From positions 113,288,991 to 113,352,990 of the forward strand of contig NC_133166.1 in assembly GCF_040802235.1 (NCBI RefSeq): 64,000 nucleotides of DNA, given 5' to 3'. The translations under genes and the position numbers were made by a program. The DNA comes from Manis javanica (Eukaryota; Chordata; Mammalia; Pholidota; Manidae). The notes beneath the pieces are model-generated. The model was given only the letters and a program-made list of their open reading frames with translations, made no database searches and had not been told where the DNA came from. This document shows positions 1-11,720 of this stretch, in pieces (the first letter of the stretch is position 1; each line of letters starts with the position of its first letter).

Positions 1-860
1 CTGACTCATGAGTCTCTGACTAACACCAGTCTGATCTCTGGATTTCCTCCACTGAGTTTTTGTTATTTAGTAGTAGCCTGATAGTGCATTCTGTTTTACT
101 GCTTAATATTCTCTCTGGATGTACCTGAGTTCATTTATCCATCATTTACTGAAGGACACCTTGGGTGCTTCCAAATTTCAGCAGTTATGAATGAAGTTGT
201 TATAAACATCTGGGTGTAGGTTTCTGTGTGGACACAGTTCTCAACCCACTCGGATGAACACCCAGGTGTGTGGCTGCTGTACCACAACATGTCTAGTTCT
301 GAAAGACGTCAAGCTGCTGTCCAGAGGCCGCCCCACACTGCCGTCCCACCGGCACAGGGCCCCTGCTGTGCCACGTCCTCACCAGCATGTGGCAGTGTCT
401 GGTGTTTCAGCCGTTCCAATAGCTGTGCGTTGGCATCTCATTTTTAATTTGCATTTTCCTGGTGATAAGTGGTGCCAAGCCTTTCATGTGTCCATCTGTC
501 ATCTGAGTATCTTTGCTAAGGGGTCTGTTTCAGATCTTTTGCCAATTTTTGCTTGTGTTGTTTTCTTATTGTTGAGCTTTAAGAGTTCTTTGTGCATTTT
601 GAATCAAGTCCTTTACCAAATGTGTATTTTGCAAATATTTCCTTATCTTTTCACTGTCTTAACAGTGTGCTTTGCGGAGCAGAGGTTTTTAATTTTAATT
701 GAGTCCAACTTAGCCGTTTTTTTATCTTTCATGCCTGGATTGTATTTTTGCTGTTGGATTTAAAAAGTCATCACCCAAACCAAGGTCACCAGGTTTTCCA
801 TGTTTTCTTCAAGGAATTTACAGTTTTGTGTTTCACATCTGGGTCTAAAAGCCATGTTTA
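1..860 (-). mobile_element. L1 LINE 3' fragment, antisense
   Basis: The text is the reverse complement of an old L1 ORF2 end and 3' region, with phrases like agtagcctgatagtgc, ttcatttatccatcattt and ttaatttgcattttcctg. Heavily diverged. It lies in PTDSS2 intron 2. Confidence 0.7.
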
Positions 861-3414
861 ATTAATCGCTGTGAAAAGCGTAGGGTCCGTGGTGGATCCA
901 CCTTCTGCATGTAGATGCCCAGCTGCTCGGTACAATCTGCTGAAGAGAGGGCTCTGCTCCGTGCGATCGCTCTGTACGTGTGCGTCTGTTTACTGAGCTC
1001 CATCTACCCTGCGGCCAGGTCAGTCGGTCCTCTGGCTTTGTTCTGCTTCAGTATTGAGAACGTATTGTTTTTTGTGTTAGAAAAAGCATAATATATTTAC
1101 GTTCTGTATGTATTGTTTATAGATTTGCATGTACTTATTTATATATACAGTAAATGTCCTAAATCTCCTAAATGTCACCAACAAAGGCATCAATGCACTG
1201 TGGCGTCCACAGGAGAACACTGCCCAGTAATGACCAGAACCACTACCAGCAGAGACACAACACGGAATCCACAAAACCATCAAGTGCTGCAAGAGGCCTG
1301 ACACAAGGGTGCATGAGGGTGACCCTGTGTGCACAGAATGCTCAACTGGCAAGGGCGACAGGTCAGCAGGCCCGGGCCAGTGGGGTGGAGGCCTGATGGC
1401 AGGGCTCAGAGGGAACTCAGCACACACCTCCACTGGACACGTGCATTTGTGGACACTCACAGAGCTGTACACACCAGTTACAGACAGCCCCTGAACAGGG
1501 GTCGGGGCGCTGACCGCTCACACAGTCCAACATCCATGTGTAACCTGCTGCCCAGAAGCCGCAGAAACTACTGTCAACTACCGGACATTGTGTGCATTAC
1601 AGTTACCACATGCGGGATTCTCACAACAAAGCAAGCTAGGAAACAACACGCTTTTCAAATTGTTGCAAATCTCCAAAATATTTTCCAATATGTTTACTGA
1701 AAAAAATCCATGTGTGAGCAGACTCACACAGTTCAAACCTGTGCTCTTATTGTTCAAGGGTCAACTGTAGAGTGTATGTTAAATGACACATCAGTAGACT
1801 TCAACAAAACCTACTGCTCCAAAGTGACAGAACTTGTTAGATCCATAAAAATGACAACGATACACAAGCCAAAATTGACAGTGTAAGGACAAATTTCCTA
1901 TATTTATATTTCCTACATAAATATTAATTTTTTGAAAATAAGCTTTAGAAAGCATTTTCTATATATGAAACCTAAGGCCAGGGTTAGGTTTCATATAAAG
2001 CTCTCACGTAATGAAAATAAAAGCTTCCTCCAGGCCCTGGGGGAACAGTGGCGGAGGTCGAGCGGGTGAAGAACGGACTCAGCACTGACGAGCCCGTGTA
2101 CCCACGTGCACGGCCCCAAGGAAGCAGGAGAGCCACACACGCGCCCGGGGAGGTGGTGGCTTCCAGGAGGAGACGGAGAGGTTCTGGCAGAACCACGGGA
2201 CTCCTTCTGTGCCGGGGGGGCAGAGACGGCAAGCAAAGAGGACGTCCAGTCCCAAGAACAGAACTTGAGAGCAGAGGACACCTGGGGGCCCTCAAACTAC
2301 CCCTTCCCACCCCACTGCCGACTCCCAGGCCCCTAACAGTGAGCCTGCACGGGGGCTGGAGGCAGGCATCTCTGCTGCTGGCAGGTGGCACCTCTGCGGC
2401 TTGGCACCCCAGCCTCTCACACTGGAGGCACCCCCGGCAACCCACCCCGCTGGTGACAGGCCTGCAGTGCAGTCAGGCAGAGCTGACAGGATGGCCAAAA
2501 ATGGGCAGCAGGGAGGCACCAAGCAATGGGCAATGCCCGTATGGACAGGTCTTGGACTTGGAACTGACACCCAGGACTCCGAAGAGGGGGGCCCACAAGG
2601 CCCACTGGGAGCCAGGGCTGGAGAGGTGGGGGACAACTCAGCACGTGGGGCTAGGAGGCAGGGCATATTCCAGGTGAGGTCAACACGTGCTCCTCCAGGG
2701 GGCAAAGCCCTGAGCCCAGAGCCCCTGGCAGCCATTTCTGGCCAGAAACGTCCTGGCTGCAACAGAGACAAGCTGGGGGTGGCCAGAAGCCATGTGGTGT
2801 CCTAATGGGCTGCTGACACTTGTGGAGCAAGGAAGGGGTTCACACCACACACCCAGGCAGAAGTCAGGACACCTGCTTTGCAAAAACAAGGACTGGCTCC
2901 AGTGACGAAGGGTGCCCAGTCCCAGCCCCACCGACCGAAGCTGACCAGCGTGCCCTGGCACAGCCAGACCTCCAGGGCCTCCCTCTGCTCTGCCCCTGCC
3001 CTGGTACCAGCCTCCAGACCCCTGCCTGGACTCCTCCAGCTGTCCCAACAGAGAAAGCGGATTGGGGGAGCCAGAGGAGTCCAGGGCCTGGAGGAGGGGC
3101 GAGTTCCAATGGCTGCTGGCCGTCCTCACACACTGACACTGGCCTCGGAAGCCACGCGTCAGGCAAAGGACACAAACCTGTGGGCTAGTCTGTTTGCAGA
3201 CGGTCCTGAAAACAGTCCACCCACATCCTGACCTGCAGAAAGGGCTTGTCCTCCAGACAGTCATCTGATGTCTTAAAGCCAGTTTACAGTTTTTACAAAA
3301 TGTTAAAAGTGTAGAAGAAGGAAGTAAAGAGAATGCGTTTGCTCTCCCACCTCTTTGCAGAAGAGCTCCTAAAGCCCTGTAACCTCCCAAGTAGAGAGAG
3401 TGGGCAGGGGTCTT
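861..3414. other. PTDSS2: PTDSS2 intron 2, no recognised element
   Basis: AT-rich to about 2.0 kb, then GC-rich. No PTDSS2 exon 3 sequence and no recognisable repeat in either strand. Confidence 0.5.
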
Positions 3415-3930
3415 TTGTTATGTTAGTGAGGGGGCTTTTGGACTCCGCCTAAGGATGGGGGCTGGTGGCCAGGAAAACCAGCCCTGAGCTTAGAGGGTCG
3501 GAACTTTCTGCTCCACCTTATAACCTCCAGGAAGGGAAGAGGGGCTGGTGGTTGGATCAGCTGCAGGCCAATGACTCAGTGACGTGCACAAAAGGAAGCC
3601 TCTATAGAGACCCAGGAGAGGGCATCAGAGCTTCCGGTTGGTGCACACCTGGAGATCTGGGGGCAGTGGAGGCAGAGAGGCCATGGGGGCTCCAGGCCTC
3701 CCCACACACCCTGCCCTGTGTGTCTCTTCCGTCTGGCTGTTCCTGAGTTGTATCCCTTTATAATAAACTGGTGATCTAGTGAGTGAAATGTTCTCTGGAT
3801 TCTGTGAGCCGCTCTAATCAAACTGAAGGAGAGGGATGTGGGAACCTCAGGTTTATAGCTGGTTGGTCAGAAGCGCAGCGACAACCCCGACTGGCTTCTC
3901 CAGTGGGACGAAGCCCTTGCCCTGTGGGGT
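3415..3930 (+). mobile_element. Solo-LTR-like fossil, ERV1-type
   Basis: U3-like sequence leads to tctatagagaccc and then a poly(A) region (ctttataataaactggt) with a U5-like tail (tctgtgagccgctct, agctggttggtcagaag) of the kind seen in old ERV1/MER LTRs. No internal region is attached. Old. Confidence 0.6.
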
Positions 3931-4296
3931 CTGACACAGCCTCAGGGTAGATGGTGCATTAGTCAAGCTTGGGACACTCAGGTGGCACTGGAGCACAGCT
4001 TGCTGGATGTGGGGAGACCGTCCCCACCTCAGAACCTGCGGCCAGACCCCTCCTCAGGCTCACCCATTGTGGTTGCAGCAAAGCACAGTGGGACGGTACC
4101 CTCGGGGGCCCCGAGGACAGGCGGGAGAGCGGCTGAGTGCTCCTGCCCGGGCAGCCCTGGGAGGTGCACCAGGCACACACACAGCGAGGCGGGAGCCCAG
4201 TGGCCTGAGGGATGCCAGACCCCTGACCCGGCCAGCCCACCTACAGCAATGGCCCGCGCCCAAGCACACCCGCGCCACCTACTGGGGCCCGGTCAC

Positions 4297-4398
4297 CTCT
4301 TGGTGTTGTAGGCCGTGTCCCGGGGCGTCTCCTCCAGCAGAGTCACATAGCCAAGCACACAGGTGAGAATGAAGAGCACGGTTAAGGTGTGGGCTCGC
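4297..4398 (-). CDS. PTDSS2: PTDSS2 coding exon 2
   Basis: The exon has 102 bases, with acceptor GGTTTCAG and donor AAGAG|GTGACC. It encodes the first transmembrane helix ([17 protein letters not shown]) and the conserved [12 protein letters not shown] segment. Incoming and outgoing phases are both 2. Confidence 0.95.
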
Positions 4399-7300
4399 CT
4401 GAAACCAGATACAGAGACCATGTCAGGGCAGGGGCACGCCAGCACACACGTGGCCCACAGCCAAAGGAGACAGCCGGGCCCATATGCCACTCCGACATGC
4501 CAGCTGAGGCTCAGGCTGGGCAGGCCAGAGTGCTCCAGGCTGCTGCTTGGGGGACAGGGGGCGCATCCCTCTGCTGGCACCCACAGCAGGTCTGTTGCGC
4601 AGAGTGGCACTGCTTGCTGAGCAGGACTATGCTGAAACCCCACATCTGAGGGATGCGCAAGGATGGCCGCTGGGGGATGAGCACTGGGGAGGAGGCAGCA
4701 GGACCCCGAGCAGGAAGGGTGCGCACCCCGAGGTGCCATGGCTTGGGCATAGCTCTAAAGCCCTGATGGGGGCTCCCCAGTCAGGGACGTACCCCACCAC
4801 TGAGATGAGAACGCAGGCTGCCTCATGTCAGATGGGCACCTGGCCCCCTTCATTTTAACAAGTGCCTGCAAAGGGGGCCACAGACCCCGTTCCAGACACA
4901 GATGAGCACTGATCCTTGAAGGGGCAGCATAACCCCTCAGCCTGTTTCCGCGTCTCCAGTGAGGATGCTTCCAGCCCCACAGGTTGTATCCAGCAGAAAC
5001 ATCCTTCAGCCGTGAGAGTTAACTACACATTCTCGGGCAAAGGAATGGGAGCTTTGCAGCCAGCAGACCTGCTCTAAAACAGATGCTCAAAGGGGAAATG
5101 AGCCACAAGGCGTGCTGCCCAGAGTAAAGACAGAGTGACAGGACCCAGGTTAAGTAAGCTCGTCCTTGTAGCCCTGAAGCACCATGAAACACATTCAGCT
5201 GCTGACACCATCGCAACGCTGTCTGGGGACCACTCCAGCCGAGGGCAGGCCAGCCGGGGCAGCGTGGGCTTACGTGGCACAGCAGTGACCCTGGGGCGTG
5301 AAGGCTCAGGAATGTTCATGGTGCCCCTAGAGCAACGCTCAGAACCCCACAGACATAATAAAAAACAAAAGGGGTGAACCAGTTTGAAAAAGACATACGC
5401 ACCCCTATGTTTATCGCAGCACTATTTACAATAGCCAAGAAATGGAAGCAACCTAAGTGTCCATCAGTAGGTGAATCGATAAAGAAGAGGTGGTACATAT
5501 ACACAATGGAATATTATTCAGTCATAAGAAGAAAACAAATCCTTCCATTTGCAACAACATGGATGGAGCTAGAGGGTATTATGCTCAGTGAAATAAGCCA
5601 GGCAGAGAAAGACAAGTACCAAATGATAAGAATAAATAAAAAACTAAAGGAACAAAATAGCAGCAGACTCACAGAACCCAAGAGTGGACTAGTAGTTACC
5701 AAAGGGAAGGGACTGGGGAGGGTGGATGGAAAGGGAGGGAGAACGGGAACAAGGGGCATTACGATTAGCACACCTACATAGAGGGGGCACGGGGAAGGGG
5801 GTATAACACAGAGAAGTCAAGAAGTGACTCTATAGCATCTTACTATGCTGATGGACAGTGACTGAGGTATGTGGTGGGGATTTGATAATGGCGGGTATCT
5901 AGTAACCACAATGTTGCTCATGTGATTGTATATTAATGATATCAAAAGAAGAAAAAAAAGACATCTGCACCCCCAGGGTTCACTGCAGCATTATTTTCAA
6001 CAGCCAAGACATGGACGCAACCTGAGTAGCCATCAAAAGATGAACAGATAAAGATGAGATACATGTACAGAGTGGAATATTACTCAGCCATAAAAAAGAA
6101 GGAAATCCTGCCATTTGCAACAGGGATGGACCTAGAGGGCACTGTGCTAAGTGAAATAAGTTAAAGACAATACTATGTGGTTTCACTTTTATGCAGAATA
6201 TAAAAAGAAACAACATATATAGATACAGAAAACAGACTGATGGCTGTAGAAGTCAGGGTAGGAGAAATGGGTGAAGGGGGCCAAAAGGTTAAAAAAAAAA
6301 GAAAAAGAAAACAATAGTTTTCTTTCTGATAGAAATGTTTTAAAAGTCACTTTACAAATTTACGTTGTTGACCAGTAGTAAGTCTAAGAGGCACGTCACC
6401 TGTAGCTCTGAGCACTTTCCAACATGCTATGTGGGCATTCCGACTGAGATTATCAGCCCTGTTTACAAGGACACACAGATGTGGACCTAACCGCCACTAC
6501 TAAGATAAAATAGCATGTGTACAAGAAGGGCCCCACCCTTTACAGGGCACTTTTCACTGGGAGCTAATGATGGTGAAGAAAGTTTCCAGGGCTGCACTGG
6601 AAACAGAATCCAGTAACCCCCGTCCCCAGGCCCGTGCTCAGTCTGTGGCCCGTGCTTCCCTCTGATTGTTCAGTTAAAGTTTCCTGCTTTGGTGTTTTCC
6701 CTGGAGAGGCAAGGCGGCGCGGTGGAGAAAGTACGGCGCTTAGTACCAGCTTTGCCCCTTGCTAGATTTGTGATCTTGTGCAACTACCTTCATCTTTCGG
6801 TTTTCCCATCTTTAAAATTAGAAGTAGTAACTTGCAAACTTGGTGTTGAAAATAAACATATTACCTTAAAAGTTTGGGGAAAACACATACACTCCCTTGT
6901 CTTGAACTCAGCCCGTCTGGAAGGAAGCAGGGCCCCAAGGACAGCACGGGAGGCTCTGCGGGCAGATCACTTTGTCCGCCAGATGTCAGCGCTGGCAGTG
7001 GCCCCTTGTTCCACCTCCCTGGTGTCTAGGAAGACATATGCATGGTTTGGTTTAGCGGCTGACAGGTAACTCTGGGGAAGGTATGGATCCTGTAATCCAG
7101 ACAGGACAAGAGTGGCCAGAAATCCTGTGACTTCAGTCACTCAGCAAGGGGGAGGGCTTCCTGACACAGCAAGTGGAAAATACCCACTGTTGGCCCCTCT
7201 CTACAGGTGACCATGCTCATTGTGCGTGTGAGCAGGAAGACAGGCCTGCTGAGCCAAGCAGAGAGAACACGAAGGTGTACACAACGATGCCTCAGCTGGA

Positions 7301-10300
7301 AAAGGTCAAGACCAGATGCCCTGCCCGCCGTGTGCAGGGGTCTCCTGGGGCCATGATACTGACCCTCCTGGCCTGCTGACCAAAAGGACATCAGCCAGAG
7401 AGTCACGTTTTCCAGATGTGGGCAAAGCTGTTAAACCCCTAACCCACAATGACTGAAAAAGGCCTGAGGCACCTAGGCCCTCCCACATACTTTCACTGTT
7501 ACTGTGAAATGTGCTGACAGCAGATCCAGGAGTCCCGAAGGGTGCTCGCCAAAGGCTCGGTGTCATCATACACAAGCATGCAAGCACGCTCAGGAGTCAC
7601 AATCCTCCTCCTCCTCGGACTGCGGAGCTGGCCAAGAAACCTGCAGTAGCCATTCGCCACCTTCCCTCCACACGCCGCTCCTTTGAGTCTGGGGCTGTGG
7701 ACATTCCCCAGTGCAGACCACCACAACCGGCAGGAGTGACCACGTCCTTGCCGTCACAGACCCCAGCCATCCTCACGCCCCCTTCCTTGGCCTCAGGCAA
7801 AACCTGACTTAATTCCATCCTTATGGCTGATAAGCTGTAACTGTCGGCCTCCTCCCCGTCTCCGACCCGCAGATAAAGGAGGCGACGCGATGAGATATTG
7901 AAGACCTGAGTGGGCCAGCCAGGGGACTCGAGGCACACCAGCTCAAGAGCGGTGCTGGAAAGGCACCTCTCATATTTATTGATCAGGCATCACATTCTTG
8001 AGTGAGTTACCAAGTTTCTAGACACAGTGATTAACATGTTTTACTCCAGGAATGTAATTGCCCCCAGGTCGCTGGGGCAAGTGTCCCTGGGCCAGGCAAT
8101 GAGGGGGTAGAGATAACAAGAAACAGATCTCGGTTTAGATTTAGTGAGCTGCACGTGCACCACAGATTCCAAGGAAGGCAATCAATTCCCACAGAAACAG
8201 AATCATCTATGGAGGGCAACCTACAGTAACAAAGAAACTCAGAATCCTCACACATGGCCCCCCAATACCAGAGTCAGTGGCCCCCACAGAAGCCCAACCT
8301 TTGGAAACAAAAACCCTAAAAACAAGGTTTGGGGTCATGGAAAAGTTCCTCTGAGTAATTTCGAATGTAAAGTCATTCCAACAAACATACACCTTCAGTC
8401 TTTACCTTAATTTTTCAGTGCCATAATTAAAATTCTACAACACAAAATAAGAGTTTTTAAATCCCAACACAGCAGGTCGGTGAAGGGAGACACAGAAGAA
8501 GGTAAGTAGCCACGCTCTGCAGGTAGAGTACGTGACCCCTGCCAGGCAGGCATATGTTACCTACCATGAGGAAGCACAGTGCTCCTTCCCCTGCACAGGT
8601 GAGGGGGAGGCCCAGGAAGCAGCGGGAACCTGCACACCCACCCAGGAGGCCCACAAGGGAGGCCTCATGACACTCCCCTCCTGGAAAGCTTCCTGGCCCC
8701 GTCAGCCCACCTCAAAGGTAAGCTCAGCCGCAGCAGTGTTGCATCCCATTCCCACTGACCAAGCACCTGGGCAGGGACCTCGAGGGCCACAGGTCTGCAC
8801 TGTGGAAGAAATCGCACAGGTGAGCAGTCACACTCGGCACCTGTAAGCAGCACATCTGTGACTTCTGAAATTCCAGGCTCCTACTAGAACCCAGGCTTCC
8901 TGTTTTAGTTCTCTGCTGTGTCCCCTAGAACTGAACTAGCACCCAATAGGTGCCCCCAAATATGTGCTGAATGAATGGGAAACAAGGAAAGTGAGCCCAG
9001 GACCTGAGTCTCCAGTTGTCATGCTGGGCTGTGAGGACAGTACTGGGGATAAAGTGAAGGTTCCTGTGGCCAGAATTCTTACCTGGCCCTGGTTGGCTGG
9101 CTCACTACACACTTGTGGGCAATGCATCGTTATTGACTCTGTATAAAGAGCTCTTCCCAGTGCTTTGGGCAACATGATGGCAGGGCTGCAAGGCTGCGGG
9201 AGAGCAGAGGCTGGAGTGGTGGCAGTGCCGAGGACAGAGACTGGGATGGCTGTGTGGGTGGAGAGGCCTAGAGGCAGAGACAGGCTTGCTGCATGCAGAC
9301 TCACTGAGTGAACAGGATTCTAGTGACTGACCTGCCACCATGGAAATAAAGTTGGTATAACCCTTTCACCCCAAGAACGTTCTACTGTCATTTCTTTGGT
9401 CACATTGAATCCATACTGAACTTGCGCAGGGCTGAAACCTTGGCAAGGCAGGTGCCCTCCTGTGGCAGTGTGAAAGGGAGTGTACCCCCACCCCCACTGC
9501 AGTGTGAAACCCCCAGTCCCTCAGCATGGTCCACACAGCATGTCCAGCAGGGTCCACAGTGCCTGGGTCACTAGCTCTGGACACACACCCCACTGATGAG
9601 AACCCCATCCCTCTCCTCCCACTGGCTACTAGCCCCCCAAAGCAGCCAGCCACTAGCACCCACAGTGAAGACCCCCGACTTGGCCTAGATGCCGGCTGGC
9701 CTCCCCCAACCGCGGCCACCTTCCACGTCCCTCCTGGGTCTGGTACAAACCAGGACACCCAGCAGCCCCATCCCCTGAGGCTTCCACCTTCCCCCGAAAC
9801 ACCCGATGACTCCCATGGGGCTCTCTGGTTCGGGTCACACCTTCTTTGAGGATCCACACCTCGATTCACGAGAGGCGGCTTTCACGTCGCCCTTCCCTGG
9901 CAGCTGGCACCGCACGTCTGTCTCTCCCGGGAGCTTTGGTGGGACCGAGGCCCCCTCTACTTCACCTGTGCCCCCAGGACCTCCCACAGGACTCCGACGC
10001 CGGCACTGTTGGTTCAGCTGGGCGGCAACGGAGCAGCCCGCAAGGCAAAGCCAACCCCCCTCTCATTAGGTTGCTTTCAGCGTACAGGTTTGTCTCGCTA
10101 ATAGATGAAGAGAAGCTCGGAAAGGCGAAAGCCAGCCCAAGGGCACAGAGCCATGGACGCAGGAGCCGCGCCTGGAGCCTGTCGGTCCGGGGTGGTTCCC
10201 GAACCCGCACGCCCCGAAGCGTCAAACAGGGGCTACACGCCAGAGCACGAGCTCTTGCAACGGAGGCCCTGGGGCAAGAACTCTCCTGGGGCCGCTACCT

Positions 10301-10722
10301 CCAGACCCCATTAAGGCAGGCTGCGGGGGCAGGTTGGCCCCGAAGCTTGGCCGCACTGCGCGGTGCGGGGGTCGAAGAGCTGCCCAGCGAGGGGCCAGAG
10401 CGGAGCCTTCACTCGGCAGACGCCCACTCAACCCCGGCGCGCGGTCAGGCGCCCATGCGGGGACCAGGGGATTGGACCTGGGCAGGAAGTCGGGGGCGCC
10501 TCCACGGCCCCTCTGCGCGCACCCGCCGCGGCCGCCTCACCAAAAGAAAGTGTTGGTGCCGTCGTCGTAGACCTCGGACTCGGTGCTGCGGCGGCCCGCA
10601 CCCGGCCCGGCCGCTCGGCCCGCGGGCGCGCCGTCTGGCGGCTCCTCCAGCGCAGCTTTGCCCGCGGGCACCGGAGACCCCGGCCGCGGCCCCCCAGCGC
10701 CCCTGCGATCGCCCCTTCGCAT
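4297..10722 (-). CDS. PTDSS2: PTDSS2 5' part (coding exons 1 and 2): phosphatidylserine synthase 2
   Basis: PTDSS2 is an ER/mitochondria-associated-membrane enzyme that makes phosphatidylserine by exchanging the ethanolamine head group of phosphatidylethanolamine for serine. Two exons are visible, 10722-10541 and 4398-4297. The joined reading starts [20 protein letters not shown], passes through [14 protein letters not shown] and continues [20 protein letters not shown], which I recognise as the N-terminus of PTDSS2. The Trp codon is split by the intron (TG|G, phase 2), and both donor (GTGAGG) and acceptor (TTTCAG) are canonical. Exon 1 encodes the cytosolic Pro/Ala-rich N-terminus; exon 2 holds the first membrane helix and the EETP..TAYNTK loop. 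Exon 2 ends in phase 2 before GTGACC. Exon 3 onward is not found in bases 1-4296 and should lie left of the window. No lesion is seen. Confidence 0.95.
4399..5374. other. PTDSS2: PTDSS2 intron 1, no recognised element
   Basis: Unique-looking GC-rich intron sequence; nothing recognised. Confidence 0.5.
5375..5945 (+). mobile_element. L1 LINE 3' end
   Basis: Sense L1: end of ORF2 (tggtacatatacacaatgga, caacatggatggagctagag), then the G-rich 3' UTR and a tail in atatcaaaagaagaaaa. Young-looking compared with the other L1 pieces. Confidence 0.9.
5960..6300 (+). mobile_element. L1 LINE 3' fragment, older
   Basis: A second, more diverged L1 ORF2 end directly follows the first (atggacgcaacctgag, tggaatattactcagcc) and ends in an A-rich tail. 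Confidence 0.85.
6705..6855 (+). mobile_element. MIR SINE
   Basis: Matches the MIR body: cggcgcttagtaccagctttgcccc, tgtgatcttgtgcaa, ttttcccatctttaaaatta. Confidence 0.7.
6860..8925. other. PTDSS2: PTDSS2 intron 1, no recognised element
   Basis: Mixed-composition intron sequence; neither strand shows a conserved exon or a repeat I can name. Confidence 0.45.
8930..9450 (+). mobile_element. Solo LTR fossil, family X copy 1
   Basis: Shares with 12.9 kb and 42.5 kb a TATA-like tataaagagctcttccc and a poly(A) region ggaaataaagttggtataac followed by ctttcaccccaagaac. No coding part is attached. Endogenous-retrovirus LTR in PTDSS2 intron 1; class uncertain. Confidence 0.7.
9451..10299. other. PTDSS2: PTDSS2 intron 1 near exon 1
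   Basis: GC-rich sequence grading into the CpG island; nothing else recognised. Confidence 0.45.
10541..10722 (-). CDS. PTDSS2: PTDSS2 coding exon 1
   Basis: The exon has 182 coding bases: 60 codons plus two bases of the split Trp codon. The ATG at 10722 is chosen because it gives the MRRG start typical of PTDSS2 and lies in the CpG island below the ZNF143-type motifs. An open frame extends further upstream but without a recognisable protein. The donor is TTTTG|GTGAGG. Confidence 0.95.
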
Positions 10723-10854
10723 GGCGCCTTCCCGGCCGCTCCGCCCCGCTACTTGATCCCACGCTCGCGGGGAGCGCTGGGAAGGGGTCGCGGCGCTAGC
10801 TCGGCGGGGTCTCGGGAGAGCAGGGGCGGGGGCGATGAGGGGGGTAGCGGACGG

Positions 10855-10913
10855 TGCACTATGGGACTCGTAGTCCGCGCGCCTGCGTCGCGGGGCATGC
10901 TGGGCTTCGTAGT
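10855..10913 (-). promoter_or_regulatory. Tandem ZNF143-type (ACTAC..CCCA) motifs
   Basis: Two copies of the long ACTACNNNTCCCA-type element lie on the minus strand: ACTACGAAGCCCAGCATGCC at 10913-10894 and ACTACGAGTCCCATAGTGCA at 10874-10855. This is the known ZNF143/SBF site found close to many mammalian transcription starts. They lie 133 to 191 bases above the PTDSS2 ATG in the direction of transcription. Confidence 0.75.
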
Positions 10914-11199
10914 CCACGACGCCTCTGTTCCGGAGCAGTGCTCGCTGGGATGCCACGAAGTTGCTAAGTAACCGGAGGCGGCCCACGCGGGAAGAGGAGT
11001 GCCGCCTCGGACCCCAAGTGGAGGGGGCCATGGCCTGCAGTGGGAGTGGGTGCACCTGCTGGGGCAGTTGTCCCCGGCCTTCTGGGGGGCTCCACGTGGT
11101 GTCAGGGGCCGAGACTCAGAGTCCCTTTGCGATCGGTGGGCGGGCCGGGAGGCGGGAGCCCTGCGAAGCAAGCGTGTGAACGCGCGTTTATATGAGTAA

Positions 11200-11720
11200 C
11201 GGCTTTGCAGAGCATTCCCATCCCACCAGTTCACCATCTAGAGTGATTTTCGGAATATCCACAGAGCTGTACGAGCGTCCTCACTTCCACGGCCTGGAAA
11301 GAAACTAGTACCCTTTAGCAGTCACGCGGCATGCCCCTTTCCGGCCTTTGGTGACCACTAATCTTTGTCTCCAACGATATGCCTATTCTGGACATTTGTA
11401 TAAACGGATCACACACTATGTGGTCCTTTGTGACTGGTTTCTATCACTTAGCATAGCATTTTGGAGATTCACCTGTTGTTGTGCGTGTCGAACCTCATTC
11501 CTCTTGAAGGTCAAATGATTTTCCACTGTGTGGACAGACCACATCTCGTGTATCCTTTGGTCAAGTGATGGATTTAGGTAGCTTCCTATTGTGAATATTG
11601 GCTTTTATGAATAACCCGACGTCTCTGACCCATTTCGTGTGGACGTGTCTTCTCTCTCTCGGGCATATACCCAGGAGTGAGTTACGGGGTCCACCACGTT
11701 TAACGTTTGAGGACTGACTG
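11200..11720 (-). mobile_element. L1 LINE 3' fragment, antisense
   Basis: Reverse complement of an old L1 end: tgactggtttctatcacttagcatag, attgtgaatattggcttttatgaat, gcatatacccaggagtg. Lies just upstream of the PTDSS2 promoter. Confidence 0.8.

Larger units (their letters stand above)
10300..11150. promoter_or_regulatory. PTDSS2: CpG island and promoter of PTDSS2
   Basis: This is a GC-rich block dense in CpG that covers PTDSS2 exon 1 and about 400 bases upstream. It ends before the L1 debris at about 11.2 kb. No TATA box is seen, which fits a housekeeping promoter. Confidence 0.85.

Noticed and set aside
3576-3821. Short minus-strand frame next to PTDSS2 exon 2
   Set aside because: It lies in the LTR fossil and matches nothing in PTDSS2.
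9846-10799. 317-codon plus-strand open frame across the PTDSS2 CpG island
   Set aside because: It is the antisense of PTDSS2 exon 1 in stop-poor GC-rich DNA, with no recognisable domain.
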